Source: Rhizobacter terrae (GTDB lineage: Bacteria; Pseudomonadota; Gammaproteobacteria; Burkholderiales; Burkholderiaceae_C). Taken from it: DNA of 64,000 nucleotides. The translations under genes were made by a program, and so were the position numbers. Positions 42,729 to 52,066 of the stretch are shown in pieces. The notes beneath the pieces were generated by a model. It did not search any database and had not been told where the DNA came from. It saw only the letters and a program-made list of their open reading frames with translations. The stretch spans positions 124,001 through 188,000 of the forward strand of contig NZ_QUSW01000005.1 of NCBI RefSeq assembly GCF_003852895.1, given 5' to 3'. Position 1 is the first letter of the stretch. Each line of letters begins with the position of its first letter.

Positions 42729-42756
42729 GCCGCCGGTGCATGAGGGCACCGGCGGC
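42729..42756. terminator. Hairpin between convergent genes
   Basis: GCCGCCGGTGC at 42729-42739 pairs perfectly with GCACCGGCGGC at 42746-42756 around a six-base loop. No T-run follows on either strand, so it is either a weak intrinsic terminator or a transcript-end stabiliser serving the convergent carboxypeptidase and GGDEF/EAL genes. Confidence 0.55.
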
Positions 42757-42768
42757 TCGCGGCAACTG

Positions 42769-44679
42769 CTACGAGACCGCGGCCGTTTCCTGCGCCAGCA
42801 GGCGGCCGATCTCCGACGCCGCGACGGGCTTGCTGTAGAGGTAGCCCTGCGCGGCATCGCAGCCTTGCGCGGCCAGCATGTCCTGCTGCTCGCGCGTCTC
42901 CACGCCTTCGGCCACCACGGTGAGTTCCAGGCTGTGCGCCATGGAGATGATGGCCAGCGCGATGGTCGCGTCGTCGCGGCTGTGCGGCAGGTCCTTCACG
43001 AAGGCGCGGTCGATCTTCAGCTTGTTGATGGGCAGGCGCTTGAGGTAGGCCAGCGACGACAGGCCGGTGCCGAAGTCGTCCACCGCCACGCGGATGCCCA
43101 TCTCGCCCAGGGCGGCGATCTGGTCCACGTTGGAGGCGATGTCCTCCACCATCGAGTGCTCGGTGATCTCGATCTCCAGCATGCGCGGGTCGGCGCCGGA
43201 CAGCGCGAGCGCCGTGTCCACCTGAGCCCGAAGCCCGCGGCGGATCTGCCGTGCCGACACGTTCACCGCCACGAAGATGCCGGTGTGCCCCGCTTCGGCC
43301 CAGGCCTTGATCTGCAGGCAGGCCTGGTTCAGCACCCACTGGCCGATCTCCACGATGAGCCCGCTGCGCTCGGCCAGCGGGATGAACTCCGCCGGCGGCA
43401 CGGCGCCCAGCTCGGGGTGGTCCCATCGCAGCAGCGCCTCCGCGCCTTCCACCCGGTGCGAGCCCAGGTTGACGATGGGCTGGTACGCCAGCCTCAGCTC
43501 GTTGCGCTCGATGGCGCGGCGCAGGTCGTTGTCCAGGCGCAGCTGGGCCAGCGCGCCTTGCTCCATGCCGCCGTCGTAGACCGAATAGGTGTTCTTGCCC
43601 TTGCCCTTGGCGTCGTACATCGCCGTGTCGGCGGCCCGCAGCAAGCCGGCGATGTCGTTCGCATCGGTGGGAAAGTGGGCCAGGCCGATGCTGCCGCTGA
43701 TGCGCACCTCGTGCCCGCCGATGTTGACGGGCTCGGCCAGCGCCTTCATCGCGGCCACGGCCAGCACCTCGATGTGGACGCGCCCGGCCACGCGCGGCGA
43801 GAGGATGACGAATTCGTCGCCGCCGAAGCGGCAGGCGATGTCCGCCGGCCGCATGTGCTGCGTGAGGCGCTGGGCGATGGCACGCAACAGCTCGTCGCCC
43901 ACCGCATGGCCCAGCGTGTCGTTGACGATCTTGAAGTCGTCCAGGTCCAGCAGCAGCAGGGCGAAGCCGTCGCTGGAGCGGCCCACGGTGCCGATCAGGC
44001 GCGACATCTGCTCGTTGGCGGCGTGGCGGTTCGGCAGGCCGGTCACCGGGTCGTAGTAGGCGAGGTAGTCGAGCCGGCCCTCGGTGGCGTCGATGTCGCG
44101 GCGGATGCGCAGCACCATCACGTAGGCCAGCGCGAAGGCCGCGGCGGAGGCGAGGATGGTGATGCCCACGTGCATCAGCACGCGGCGGTGCAGGGGGGCG
44201 AGGTCCACCACGAGGTACAGGTTGCCCACGTCGCGGCGGCCTTCGCGGATGACCTGTCGAAGCAGCAGGCGTCCGTCCACGAAGTCATGCGGCTGCGAAG
44301 GCGCGAGCTGCTGGCGCACGTCAGGCGGCAGTGCTGGGTTGTCTGACACCGAATAGCTGGCGACGATGCGGCCCTTGGCGTCCAGGAGTTCGGCGCGAAG
44401 CACCGACGCCGAAGCCTGCAGCCCGGCCAGGGTCTGCGCGGCCGCGCGGGTGTCTTCGAACAGGATGGCCGCGGAGGTGTTCTCCGCGATGATGCGTGCC
44501 TGCACGCGCATGTCGTCCACCAGCGCCGCGCGCTGCGAGAAGTACACGTAGCCGTCGAAGATCAGGCCCGCCAGCAGCAGCGCGAGGCCGGAACTGGCCA
44601 CCAGCGCGCGCGACAGCCGCTGGCTCAGCCGCTGCGGCCGGCGCACGCGGAAGGGGTCGGTGCGGCGTTCGGTGTTCAT
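42769..44679 (-). CDS. CHASE8-GGDEF-EAL c-di-GMP enzyme (YfiN-like with EAL)
   Basis: This membrane protein of 636 residues has TM1 (about 25-48), a CHASE8-like periplasmic sensor (about 50-155; LVDDMRVQARIIAENTSAAI), TM2 (about 163-185), a GGDEF domain with FGGDEF near residue 285 and an EAL domain with intact EALLRW near 412, DDFGTGLSSL and later motifs. Either or both activities on c-di-GMP may be present. YfiN/TpbB is normally held in check by periplasmic YfiR; a yfiR gene lies directly upstream, overlapping by 4 bases. The extra EAL domain sets it apart from classical YfiN. It is the last gene of the TonB receptor operon. Confidence 0.92.
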   Translation of the reverse strand: MNTERRTDPFRVRRPQRLSQRLSRALVASSGLALLLAGLIFDGYVYFSQRAALVDDMRVQARIIAENTSAAILFEDTRAAAQTLAGLQASASVLRAELLDAKGRIVASYSVSDNPALPPDVRQQLAPSQPHDFVDGRLLLRQVIREGRRDVGNLYLVVDLAPLHRRVLMHVGITILASAAAFALAYVMVLRIRRDIDATEGRLDYLAYYDPVTGLPNRHAANEQMSRLIGTVGRSSDGFALLLLDLDDFKIVNDTLGHAVGDELLRAIAQRLTQHMRPADIACRFGGDEFVILSPRVAGRVHIEVLAVAAMKALAEPVNIGGHEVRISGSIGLAHFPTDANDIAGLLRAADTAMYDAKGKGKNTYSVYDGGMEQGALAQLRLDNDLRRAIERNELRLAYQPIVNLGSHRVEGAEALLRWDHPELGAVPPAEFIPLAERSGLIVEIGQWVLNQACLQIKAWAEAGHTGIFVAVNVSARQIRRGLRAQVDTALALSGADPRMLEIEITEHSMVEDIASNVDQIAALGEMGIRVAVDDFGTGLSSLAYLKRLPINKLKIDRAFVKDLPHSRDDATIALAIISMAHSLELTVVAEGVETREQQDMLAAQGCDAAQGYLYSKPVAASEIGRLLAQETAAVS

Positions 44680-45203
44680 TCACGCACCGTCCGGGCCAGG
44701 CGCAGCAGCTTGGAGCTCAGCCGCACGCGTGCCTGCTTCACAGGCTGCATGTTGATGTCGAAGACGTAGCGCGTGCCGGCCCGCGACAGCACGACGCCGG
44801 CATCGTCGGCCGGTGCGGCGGCGTCGTCGCTGATGATGAGTGCGCCGCCGCCGCGCAGCGTTTTCAGCAGCGGCGACAGATGAGGCCGCGAGGACCCGTC
44901 CACGAACACCGCGTGGCAGGGGCGCGCGGGCGGCGTGCTGCCCAGGTCCTGCGTCTGCATCGGTGCACCGCGCAGGTCGCGGCCCTGCAGCGCCTTCATG
45001 GCTTGCGCGAGCCCGCCGCCTGCGGCCACGCACAAGCGCACCGGCGCACCGGTGGCCAGCACCTCGGGTGGCCAGTCGGCGAACATCAGCACGTTGTAGA
45101 CGATGGCCGCCTCCAGCTCCGATTCGTCCACCGCCGGCACGAGCGTGGCCGCCGCGCCGAGCAGCAGCGCGGCAAGGGTCGAACGCAGGCCGAGCATGGA
45201 CAT
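44676..45203 (-). CDS. yfiR: YfiR-family periplasmic regulator
   Basis: The 175-residue product has a signal peptide (about 1-24) and a DUF4154/YfiR domain: ESELEAAIVYNVLMFADWPP at the start, VRLCVAAGGGLAQAMKALQG, CHAVFVDGSSRPHLSPLL and GTRYVFDINMQPVKQAR near the end. YfiR binds and silences the cyclase YfiN in the periplasm; oxidising stress or misfolding releases it (family knowledge). The gene overlaps the downstream GGDEF/EAL gene by 4 bases and the upstream receptor gene by one base, so the three are translationally coupled. Confidence 0.9.
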   Translation of the reverse strand: MSMLGLRSTLAALLLGAAATLVPAVDESELEAAIVYNVLMFADWPPEVLATGAPVRLCVAAGGGLAQAMKALQGRDLRGAPMQTQDLGSTPPARPCHAVFVDGSSRPHLSPLLKTLRGGGALIISDDAAAPADDAGVVLSRAGTRYVFDINMQPVKQARVRLSSKLLRLARTVRE

Positions 45204-47194
45204 CAGAACGCCAGCTCCAGTTTCAGCCGCACGCCGCGGCCGTACAGGGGCGTGCGGTCTTGCAGCACGGAGTCTGCGCCCGGGTCGCTCGGCCGGCGAT
45301 CTAAGAGATCATCGATGCTCAGCGACAGGCTGCTGCGTGGCGTGCCGAACGAGCGGGTGAGCGTGAGACCGGTGATGCCGTAGCCGGCGGTATCGCCGCG
45401 CCGGCCCACCAGCTCGGTGTGCAGGCCGGCCGTCCAGTCGCGGCCGAAGGGCCAGGTGGCGAGCAGCTTGGCCAGGTGCGCCGCATTGCCTGCGGCGATG
45501 CCCGGCGCCGAGGCGCCGTTCACCTGGTGAATGCTGTAGCTGGCCTTGGCCTGCGCGCCGTGCGGCCACACGTGTTCCGCTTCCAGCTCCAGTCCATGTG
45601 CATCGAAGGTCCCGGTGTTGCTGAACACCAGCATGCCGTCGGCCGGGTCCACCGCCTGCACCAGCAGGCCGCGGGTGTGATTGGCATAGGCCGTGGCAGT
45701 GGCGCGGGTGGCCGAGTCGGGCCTGAACTCCGCCACCAGTTCCTCGCCGGTGACGTCTTCGGGATGCAGCCTGGTGTTGCCCTTGTAGCCGCCGGCCACC
45801 GGTGTGTTGTAGAAGGACTCGAACGCATTCGCCGGACGAAACGCCCGGCCGTGGCCGAATTTGAAGATCCACCGTTCGCTGGCGCGCCACACCGTGGCCA
45901 CCCGGGGGCTGAGCTTCGAGTCGCCGGACTCCATGCGGTCGTGGCGCACGCCCAGGGTGATGCTGAGCTCCGGGTGCAACAGCCACTGGTCCTCCACGAA
46001 CAAAGCCAGGCGATGGCCCGAGCGGTGGTCGTCCAGGTACACCGCGCCCGGATCCAGGTCCACGTTGGTCTGATCGCGGTGGGTGGAGGCCTGCCAGTCG
46101 GCGCCCAGCACCAGCTTGTGGCCGGCGAAGCGTTCAGTGAAGACGTTGGCTTCCATGCCCCACCAGCGCGACACGATGCCGTCGCGGTTCACGGTGCCCA
46201 GCCCGTCGTCCATGAGGTAGTCGCCGCGGAAGTCGTAGGCGCCCGCATAGCCGCGCAGCTTCCATCGGCTGGTGTCGTCGATCTGCCGCGACCATGCGAG
46301 GTCCACCAGCGTCTCCGCATCGCGGCTGTTGCTTCGGGGGTCGCCGAAGACGGTGCTTTGGATGTTGGTCAGGCCCTTGGTCCGGTCCCCGTGGATCAGG
46401 GTGGCATTGAACTCGGGCCCGCTGTACTTGGCGAAGAGCTTGGTGCTGCGCTCGTGGTCTGTGTCACGGCTGACGCGGCCGTCGTCGTACACGGCGTCAG
46501 TGCCCGCCATGCGCAGGCCGGTGACCGACAGCAGCAGCGTGCCGTCGCCGGCTTCGATGCTGCCGCTCGCACGTGCCTGGCGGGTGTTGCCGGGCGCCAG
46601 CGCCACGGCGATCTCGCGCGGTGCCCCCTGTGCCGGATGCCGCGTGACCACGTTCACCACGCCGTACAGCGCGTTGGCGCCGTGCACGGCCGAGCCCTGG
46701 CCGGGGATGAATTCCACCCGCTCGACGAGGTCGATGTCCAGCGGGAACTCGCTGCCCGCCAGCGCCTGCTCGTACACGGTGTCATTGATGCGGTTGCCGT
46801 CGATGAGCACCAGCACGCGGGTGTTGTAGTCGCCCGGCACCCACAGGCCGCGCACGCTGAGGTAGGTGTAGGTGCGGTCGCTCGTGGTGGCCAGGCCGCG
46901 CACGGTCTGCAGCACCTCGGCCAGGGTGCGCAGGCCGAGGGCTCGGATCTGCGCGGCGGTCATGACCGAGACCGAGGCCGGCGCATCGCTCATGTGCAGC
47001 GTGAACTTCGACGCACCCGAGACTTCCATGTCGAGCAGGGCGTTCAGTGGCGTGGAAGCGAGGTCGGTGTCCGAGGCCGCCTGCGAGGCCATGGACAGGC
47101 CCAGCAGCAGCGGCAGCAGGCAGGCATGCAGCCATGCGTGCAGGAGACCGCGCCGGGAAGACCGGAGGCAACCGGAAGTGATCGGGAGATTCAT
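45203..47194 (-). CDS. TonB-dependent outer membrane receptor
   Basis: The 663-residue product has an N-terminal signal (hydrophobic stretch ending MASQA, about residues 17-39), a plug domain (about 45-165; SVSVMTAAQIRALGLRTLAEVL, LVLIDGNRINDTVY, VERVEFIPGQGSAVHGANAL) and a 22-strand type barrel ending in an aromatic residue (LKLELAF). It imports or senses a ligand such as a siderophore, vitamin or sugar using TonB energy; the ligand is unknown. Being the first gene of an operon with yfiR and a c-di-GMP enzyme suggests that ligand uptake or presence is linked to c-di-GMP control. Confidence 0.93.
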   Translation of the reverse strand: MNLPITSGCLRSSRRGLLHAWLHACLLPLLLGLSMASQAASDTDLASTPLNALLDMEVSGASKFTLHMSDAPASVSVMTAAQIRALGLRTLAEVLQTVRGLATTSDRTYTYLSVRGLWVPGDYNTRVLVLIDGNRINDTVYEQALAGSEFPLDIDLVERVEFIPGQGSAVHGANALYGVVNVVTRHPAQGAPREIAVALAPGNTRQARASGSIEAGDGTLLLSVTGLRMAGTDAVYDDGRVSRDTDHERSTKLFAKYSGPEFNATLIHGDRTKGLTNIQSTVFGDPRSNSRDAETLVDLAWSRQIDDTSRWKLRGYAGAYDFRGDYLMDDGLGTVNRDGIVSRWWGMEANVFTERFAGHKLVLGADWQASTHRDQTNVDLDPGAVYLDDHRSGHRLALFVEDQWLLHPELSITLGVRHDRMESGDSKLSPRVATVWRASERWIFKFGHGRAFRPANAFESFYNTPVAGGYKGNTRLHPEDVTGEELVAEFRPDSATRATATAYANHTRGLLVQAVDPADGMLVFSNTGTFDAHGLELEAEHVWPHGAQAKASYSIHQVNGASAPGIAAGNAAHLAKLLATWPFGRDWTAGLHTELVGRRGDTAGYGITGLTLTRSFGTPRSSLSLSIDDLLDRRPSDPGADSVLQDRTPLYGRGVRLKLELAF

Positions 47195-47418
47195 GGACGG
47201 CAGCGTGAGGCGGGCACGCGCGAAGCTGTCTCGTGGAGAGGCATCCAGGGTATCGACCCGCGGGGTCCCCCACTTGAGCGATTAGACGTACTGTGGCTTC
47301 GCAACGGCAGTGTTTGCCAACTTTTCCCGTGTGACAGGGTGTATTTGCAAGCCTGCGCGCCCGCTTCTCCGGCGATCGCGGGCTGCCGTGTCTTTCTAGA
47401 CTTCGTCAGCTGTCAGCC

Positions 47419-47940
47419 ATGTCGTACGAAGTCTTCACCCACGCCACCGGCCTCGTGGCCCTCGCCCTCAACGTCTGGGCGCTCGTCGGCCGCTGCGATG
47501 CGGCGATGCGCCGGCACAGCATCATCGCCGGCTGCCTGTGGACCGTGAACAATGCGCTGCTGGGTGCAGTTGGCGGCGCTGCCCTGAGCGCCGTGAGCGT
47601 GAGCCGCACGGCGTCATCGGCCATCACCCTGGAACGCAGCCGCGTCGCGCGGCGCAACACATTCGTCTTCTTCGCAGGGCTCACGCTCGTGGCCGCGGGG
47701 CTGACCTGGCACGGCTGGGTGAGTGCCGTCACGCTCGCCGCGTCGCTGATGTCCACCTACGCGATGTTCTACATGCGCGGCGCGGCGCTGCGCGTGGTCA
47801 TGCTGCTGGTGTCGGCCATGTGGATGGTGCACGCCTGGCATGTGGATTCGCTGGAGCAGATGGCGGCCAACGTGCTGACTGCCGCGGCGGCGGCCTACGG
47901 TGCGTGGCAGGTGACGCGCTCGCCCCGCCACGCCGCGTGA
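47419..47940 (+). CDS. YgjV-family inner membrane protein
   Basis: The 173-residue protein has five to six membrane helices and fits the YgjV family (VFTHATGLVALALNVWALVG at the start, IIAGCLWTVNNALLGA, RNTFVFFAGLTLVAAGLTW). Members are integral inner membrane proteins without a known role. It stands alone, divergent in context from the TonB receptor operon with a 224-base gap and convergent with the next membrane protein gene, which ends 3 bases after its stop. Confidence 0.85.
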   Translation: MSYEVFTHATGLVALALNVWALVGRCDAAMRRHSIIAGCLWTVNNALLGAVGGAALSAVSVSRTASSAITLERSRVARRNTFVFFAGLTLVAAGLTWHGWVSAVTLAASLMSTYAMFYMRGAALRVVMLLVSAMWMVHAWHVDSLEQMAANVLTAAAAAYGAWQVTRSPRHAA

Positions 47941-47943
47941 GTT

Positions 47944-48522
47944 TCAGGCCAGGACCGCACGGCGGCCCGTCATGCGCTGTCCGAGCGCAGCAGCCAGGCC
48001 CACCGGCACGCACAGGTACGCAAAGCAGAAGAACGCGAACTTGATGGCCGAGCAACTGGAGTACAGGACGGCCAGCCAGTCCGCGAAGGTGGTCGGGTTC
48101 GCGAGCATCACGTAGGAGACGAGGTTCTCCGATGCATCCGCCAGCGGCGCGATGGCGCTGATGAAGGCGCAGGCCACCATCCAGGTCCGGCCACGTGAGC
48201 CTTCGCGGAATGCCCGCGACACCAGCACCAGCGCGAAGAAATGCAAGAGCAGCGTCGAGAGGATGAACACGAAGTCGATGTTCTGCGTGCGCACGTACAC
48301 GTCCAGCGTGCCGGTCTGCAGCATCGCGGCATACCAGCCTTTGATCTTCTCGGCGCTGAACGACAACTGCGCGACGTAGTAGGGCACGGGGTACTTCGAC
48401 GCCGCGTAGCTGGCGTTGAGCCACACCGTGGCGGCCTGGTTGAAGGCGAAGGCGGCGAGGGTGGCAATGGCCAGCCAGGCGGCGGAGGGGCTGGCTGCCC
48501 AACGCTGGATGTGGCGGTTCAT
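47944..48522 (-). CDS. Membrane protein of unknown function
   Basis: The 192-residue protein has four probable membrane helices (AWLAIATLAAFAFNQAA, FVFILSTLLLHFFALVLV, TWMVACAFISAIAPLAD and IKFAFFCFAYLCVPVGLA) and a first periplasmic loop with LNASYAASKYPVPYYVAQLS. I do not recognise the family. The ATG at 48522 (MNRHIQRWAA) is preferred to one at 48621, which would add a segment with no protein-like character. It is convergent with the YgjV gene and divergent from the deacetylase gene. Confidence 0.75.
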   Translation of the reverse strand: MNRHIQRWAASPSAAWLAIATLAAFAFNQAATVWLNASYAASKYPVPYYVAQLSFSAEKIKGWYAAMLQTGTLDVYVRTQNIDFVFILSTLLLHFFALVLVSRAFREGSRGRTWMVACAFISAIAPLADASENLVSYVMLANPTTFADWLAVLYSSCSAIKFAFFCFAYLCVPVGLAAALGQRMTGRRAVLA

Positions 48523-48652
48523 GGCGGTGGTCCTGTTCGCGGGCATCATGGCCGGCTGCGTGGTTGCGATGGGATGGATTCTGGAAAGCGGCAAGCCATT
48601 TGAGAATCCATGTGGATGCAACCCAGTTATTCATGAATGAAAGGCTGAACCC

Positions 48653-49609
48653 ATGATGCGCATTCGCCGGGCCTTCGCCGGCATGGCACTCGGAGCCGCG
48701 GTGTGGATGAGTGCCGCCGCCGGCCCGCGGACCATCGCGATCACCATCGACGACCTGCCCTTGGCCAGTACCGTCGCCACCTCGTCCACCGAGCGCCGGG
48801 AGGTCAACGCGCGCATCCTTGCCGCCTTGAAGAAGCACCAAGCCCGCGCCGTGGGCTTCGTGAACGAGCAGGGCCTGTATCGACGAGGTGAGCTCGATGC
48901 TGGCGTGACCCTCCTTGACGACTGGCTGGATGCAGGCATGGAGCTGGGCAACCACAGCTTCGACCACGTGGGCTTGTGGGACACGCCGCTCGCGCAGGTG
49001 CAGGACTCGGTGCTCAAGGGCGAGGTGGTCACGCGCTGGCTCACTGCCGCCCGTGGCCTGCCGCTGCGCTACTACCGCCACCCGTACACGCAGACCGGCC
49101 ACAACGAGGACGACAAGCAGCGCTTCGAGGGCTTCCTGGCCGCACACGGCTATCAGGTCGCGCCGATGACGGTGGAGCATGACGATTTCTTCTTCTCCTG
49201 CGTCTACGACAGGCTGGCCGGGCCGACGCAGGCGCAGGAGCGCCGGCACGTGGCCGACGACTACCTGCACCACCTCGACGTGGCGCTGGACACGTACGAG
49301 ACCATGAGCCAGGAGCTCTTCGGCCGGCAGATTGCGCAGGTCCTGCTCATCCACGACAACCGGCTGAATGCCGATTCGCTGGACCGCACGCTCGCGCGGC
49401 TGACGGAGCGCGGCTACACCTTCGTCACGCTGGAAGAGGCCTTGAAGGATCCGGCCTACCGGTCACGCGATCTCGCCAGCGGACGGATCGGTCCGTCGTG
49501 GCTGGCGCGCTGGGCACGTGAGCGCCACCAGAAGCTGTCGGTGTACGGGCAGCCTGATCCGCAGGGCTGGGTCGTGCAGCAGCACGAATTGCTGTGCAAG
49601 GACCAGTGA
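48653..49609 (+). CDS. Secreted polysaccharide deacetylase (NodB homology domain)
   Basis: The 318-residue product has a signal peptide (about 1-23, ending SAAAG) and a NodB-type deacetylase domain: ITIDDLPLAS (catalytic base and metal Asp pair), GNHSFDHVG (HxxxH metal ligands), YRHPYTQTG and LLIHDNRLNADSL near the C-terminus. Such metal-dependent enzymes remove acetyl groups from chitin, peptidoglycan or exopolysaccharide. The ATG at 48653 is used; a second ATG follows immediately (48656). It ends 10 bases before the convergent sigma factor gene. The exact polysaccharide is not known. Confidence 0.9.
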   Translation: MMRIRRAFAGMALGAAVWMSAAAGPRTIAITIDDLPLASTVATSSTERREVNARILAALKKHQARAVGFVNEQGLYRRGELDAGVTLLDDWLDAGMELGNHSFDHVGLWDTPLAQVQDSVLKGEVVTRWLTAARGLPLRYYRHPYTQTGHNEDDKQRFEGFLAAHGYQVAPMTVEHDDFFFSCVYDRLAGPTQAQERRHVADDYLHHLDVALDTYETMSQELFGRQIAQVLLIHDNRLNADSLDRTLARLTERGYTFVTLEEALKDPAYRSRDLASGRIGPSWLARWARERHQKLSVYGQPDPQGWVVQQHELLCKDQ

Positions 49610-49619
49610 CGACATCGCC

Positions 49620-50855
49620 TCACAGCGACGCGGCGCGCTGCTGCAGGAAGTGCCGGACGGCCGGGTCGCTTTCCAGGCCGATGGCGCGGCGGTAGGCCTG
49701 CTTCGCACCGTCGACGGCGCCGCTGCGTGCGAGCAGGTCGGCGCGCGCGGCCCAGTAGGGTTGGTAGTCGGCCATGCGGACATCGGCGGCGACCACATCG
49801 AGCGCCGCGAGCCCGGCCTGCGGCCCTTGGACTTCGGCCAGCGCGACGGCGCGGTTCAGTGCCGCCACCGGTGAGTCGGTGAGCGTGTGCAAGGCCTCGT
49901 ACAACTGCGCGATGGCGGGCCAGTCGGCGCGCCCGGTCAGCCGGCGCACGGCGTGCGCCGACTGCACCGCGGCTTCGAGCTGGTAGCGCCCGCTGCCTTC
50001 GCAGCGGTTGGCACGCGACAGCAGGGCTTCGGCCTCGTCGATCATCGCGGCGTCCCAGGTCTTCGGGTCTTGCTCTTGCAGCGGCACGTACTGCCCTTGC
50101 GCATCCCGCCGCGCATGGCGCCGCGCGTGGGCATGCAGCATCAGCGACAGCAGCCCCAGCGCCTCGCCCTCATCGGGCAGCAGCGAGGCGGTGAGCCGGC
50201 CCAGCCAGATCGCCTCGTCGGCCAGGTTGCGGCGGCGCGCATCGGCACCCTGCGGGTCCGACCAGCCTTCCGAATACGCGGCGTAGACGGCATCGAGCAC
50301 GAACACCAGCCGCTCGCTCAAGGCCTCGCCCTGCGGCACCTCGAAGCCGATGCCCGCCTGCCGGATCTTGGCCTTGGCGCGCGACAACCGCTGCCCCATC
50401 GCAGCGGGCGCCACCAGAAAGGCCGAGGCGATGGTGGCCGCATCGAAACCCAGCACCACCTGCAGCATCAGCGGCGCACGCACACCCGCGTCGATGCCCG
50501 GATGCGCGCAGGCGAAGAGCAGGCCCAGCCGGCGGTCGGGGATCACGCTGTCATCCTCGTCGTCCAGCGCGAGCTCGGCCAGCCAGAGCATCTGTTCGGA
50601 CGCGGCTTCGTCATGCCGGCGCTGGCGCAGGGCGTCGATGACCTTGCGCCGCGCCACCGTCAGCAGCCAGGCCTCGGGCGAGCGCGGGACGCCGTTCACC
50701 GGCCAGTCGGCCAGGGCGGTCGCGAAGGCTTCCGACAAGGCGTCCTCGGCGCCCGCCACGTCGTGCGAGCGAGCGGCGAGGAAGGCGATGAGCTTGCCGT
50801 AGCTGCGCCGCGCTGCATCCTCGGCAGCGCGGGCGGCTTCGTGCGGATCGGACAA
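49620..50855 (-). CDS. ECF sigma factor of the ECF42 type
   Basis: The 411-residue protein has sigma region 2 (YGKLIAFLAARSHDVAGAEDALSEAFATAL, given in part as YGKLIAFLAARSHDVAG), region 4 (APLMLQVVLGFDAATIASAFLVAP) and a long C-terminal TPR-like extension of about 230 residues (RANRCEGSGRYQLEAAVQS, ALNRAVALAEVQGPQAGL). This layout defines the ECF42 group, which has no anti-sigma factor and is encoded next to a DGPF/YCII protein gene, exactly as here: the YCII gene ends 9 bases upstream. The extension is needed for its activity (family knowledge). The stimulus is unknown. Confidence 0.92.
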   Translation of the reverse strand: MSDPHEAARAAEDAARRSYGKLIAFLAARSHDVAGAEDALSEAFATALADWPVNGVPRSPEAWLLTVARRKVIDALRQRRHDEAASEQMLWLAELALDDEDDSVIPDRRLGLLFACAHPGIDAGVRAPLMLQVVLGFDAATIASAFLVAPAAMGQRLSRAKAKIRQAGIGFEVPQGEALSERLVFVLDAVYAAYSEGWSDPQGADARRRNLADEAIWLGRLTASLLPDEGEALGLLSLMLHAHARRHARRDAQGQYVPLQEQDPKTWDAAMIDEAEALLSRANRCEGSGRYQLEAAVQSAHAVRRLTGRADWPAIAQLYEALHTLTDSPVAALNRAVALAEVQGPQAGLAALDVVAADVRMADYQPYWAARADLLARSGAVDGAKQAYRRAIGLESDPAVRHFLQQRAASL

Positions 50856-50864
50856 GCCCGGACC

Positions 50865-51221
50865 TCAGGCTTCGCCCATGCCCCAGATCGGCCGCACTTC
50901 CATCGTGCCGTGGCTGGCGCCGGGGCAGCGCGACGCCCAGGACAGGGCGGTGTCCAGGTTGGGCACGTCGATGATGAAGTAGCCGCCCAGCTGCTCGCGC
51001 GTGTCGGCGTAGGGGCCGTTGAGCACCTGCGCCTTGCCGTCGCGGATGCGCACGGTGGTGCTCATGTCGGCCGGACGCAGGCGGTTGCCGCCGCGCATCA
51101 CGCCGGCCTTTTGCATGGCATCGGCATAGGCGCCGTAGGCGGCGAGTCCTTCGGCCTGCTGTTCAGGCGTGAAGCCGGCGAAGGTCTTGGGGTCGGTGTG
51201 GACGAGCAGCATGTATTCCAT
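50865..51221 (-). CDS. YCII-related (DGPF) protein, partner of the ECF42 sigma factor
   Basis: The 118-residue product (MEYMLLVHTDPKTFAGF, MQKAGVMRGGNRLRPADM, VLNGPYADTREQLGGYFIID) is a YCII-like alpha/beta protein; the NGPYADTREQLGGYF stretch is the DGPF signature with Asp replaced by Asn. These proteins accompany ECF42 sigma factors and are their conserved targets or partners. The ATG at 51221 gives the normal length; the frame beyond is Arg-rich. It is the first gene of the pair, with its promoter in the 118-base gap to the methyltransferase gene. Confidence 0.9.
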   Translation of the reverse strand: MEYMLLVHTDPKTFAGFTPEQQAEGLAAYGAYADAMQKAGVMRGGNRLRPADMSTTVRIRDGKAQVLNGPYADTREQLGGYFIIDVPNLDTALSWASRCPGASHGTMEVRPIWGMGEA

Positions 51222-51339
51222 GTCGAATTCCTCGGTGTGACGGCGACGCACCATGCCTCGCCTGGACAATGACGCTCGGGCAGGCCCGATTTCGACATTG
51301 GCGCACAAAAGAATTGCGACCGTCCAGCGCCGGGCAGAC

Positions 51340-52020
51340 TCAGCGCGCGGTCGGCGAGGCCGCGCTTCGCCGGTACACCAGCAGCCGGCCCTTGTACGGC
51401 CCGCCCTCGGCCAATGGATCATCCAGGCGCGACTCGGTGAGCTCGAAGCCCAGTCCGCGCATGCGCCTGGAGAAGGCCGAACGGTTGCCGCGGTCGGGGT
51501 CGACCAGCATCACCTCGGCGCACGTGGTGGCGTTGCGCTCGATGAAGCCGGCGAGCACGCCGTCGTCGTCGCGCTCGTAGAGCACATCGCTGCCGATGAT
51601 GAGATCGAAGCGGCGCAGCGGCCCCACGTCGACCGCCCAGTGGCTGTGCTGGTAGGGCAGGGGCAGCAGCCCGTTGAGCCGCAGGTTCTCGGCCAGGAAG
51701 CCGGCGGTACTCGGGTGGCAATCGCTGGCGGTGATGTCCGCGCCGCGGCGGTGGCTCACCAGGCTGGCCAGGCCCAGGCCGCAGCCGATCTCGATGATGC
51801 GCTCGTCCACGCGCACCGGCCGCACGGCCATCTGCGCAGCCAGTTGCCGGCCCGATGGCCACAGCAATCCAAAGAGGGGCCAGGCGGCGTCGCAGATGCC
51901 GATGGCGGCCGCTTCGCCGCGCGCGTCGGAGAACTGTTGGCGATCGAGAAGGGATCGGATGTGGAGGTCGTCCACATGGCCGATGGCCACGCGTTCGTGC
52001 TTGGTGAGAAAGCCTGGCAT
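51340..52020 (-). CDS. Class I methyltransferase, METTL20/21-like
   Basis: The 226-residue protein has the Methyltransf_16-type layout: SGRQLAAQMAV before motif I (IIEIGCGLGLASLV, about residues 75-88), ITASDCHP as motif II, and FDLIIGSDVLYERDDDG as motif post-II with the hydrophobic segment typical of protein lysine methyltransferases. In proteobacteria relatives modify ETF beta or unknown proteins; the target here is not evident. It begins 46 bases after the end of the DUF1003 gene on the same strand. Confidence 0.85.
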   Translation of the reverse strand: MPGFLTKHERVAIGHVDDLHIRSLLDRQQFSDARGEAAAIGICDAAWPLFGLLWPSGRQLAAQMAVRPVRVDERIIEIGCGLGLASLVSHRRGADITASDCHPSTAGFLAENLRLNGLLPLPYQHSHWAVDVGPLRRFDLIIGSDVLYERDDDGVLAGFIERNATTCAEVMLVDPDRGNRSAFSRRMRGLGFELTESRLDDPLAEGGPYKGRLLVYRRSAASPTAR

Positions 52021-52066
52021 GTGTGGCGCAGCTTACAGGAGCGGGCTGACGCGGCAGATGAAGGTG

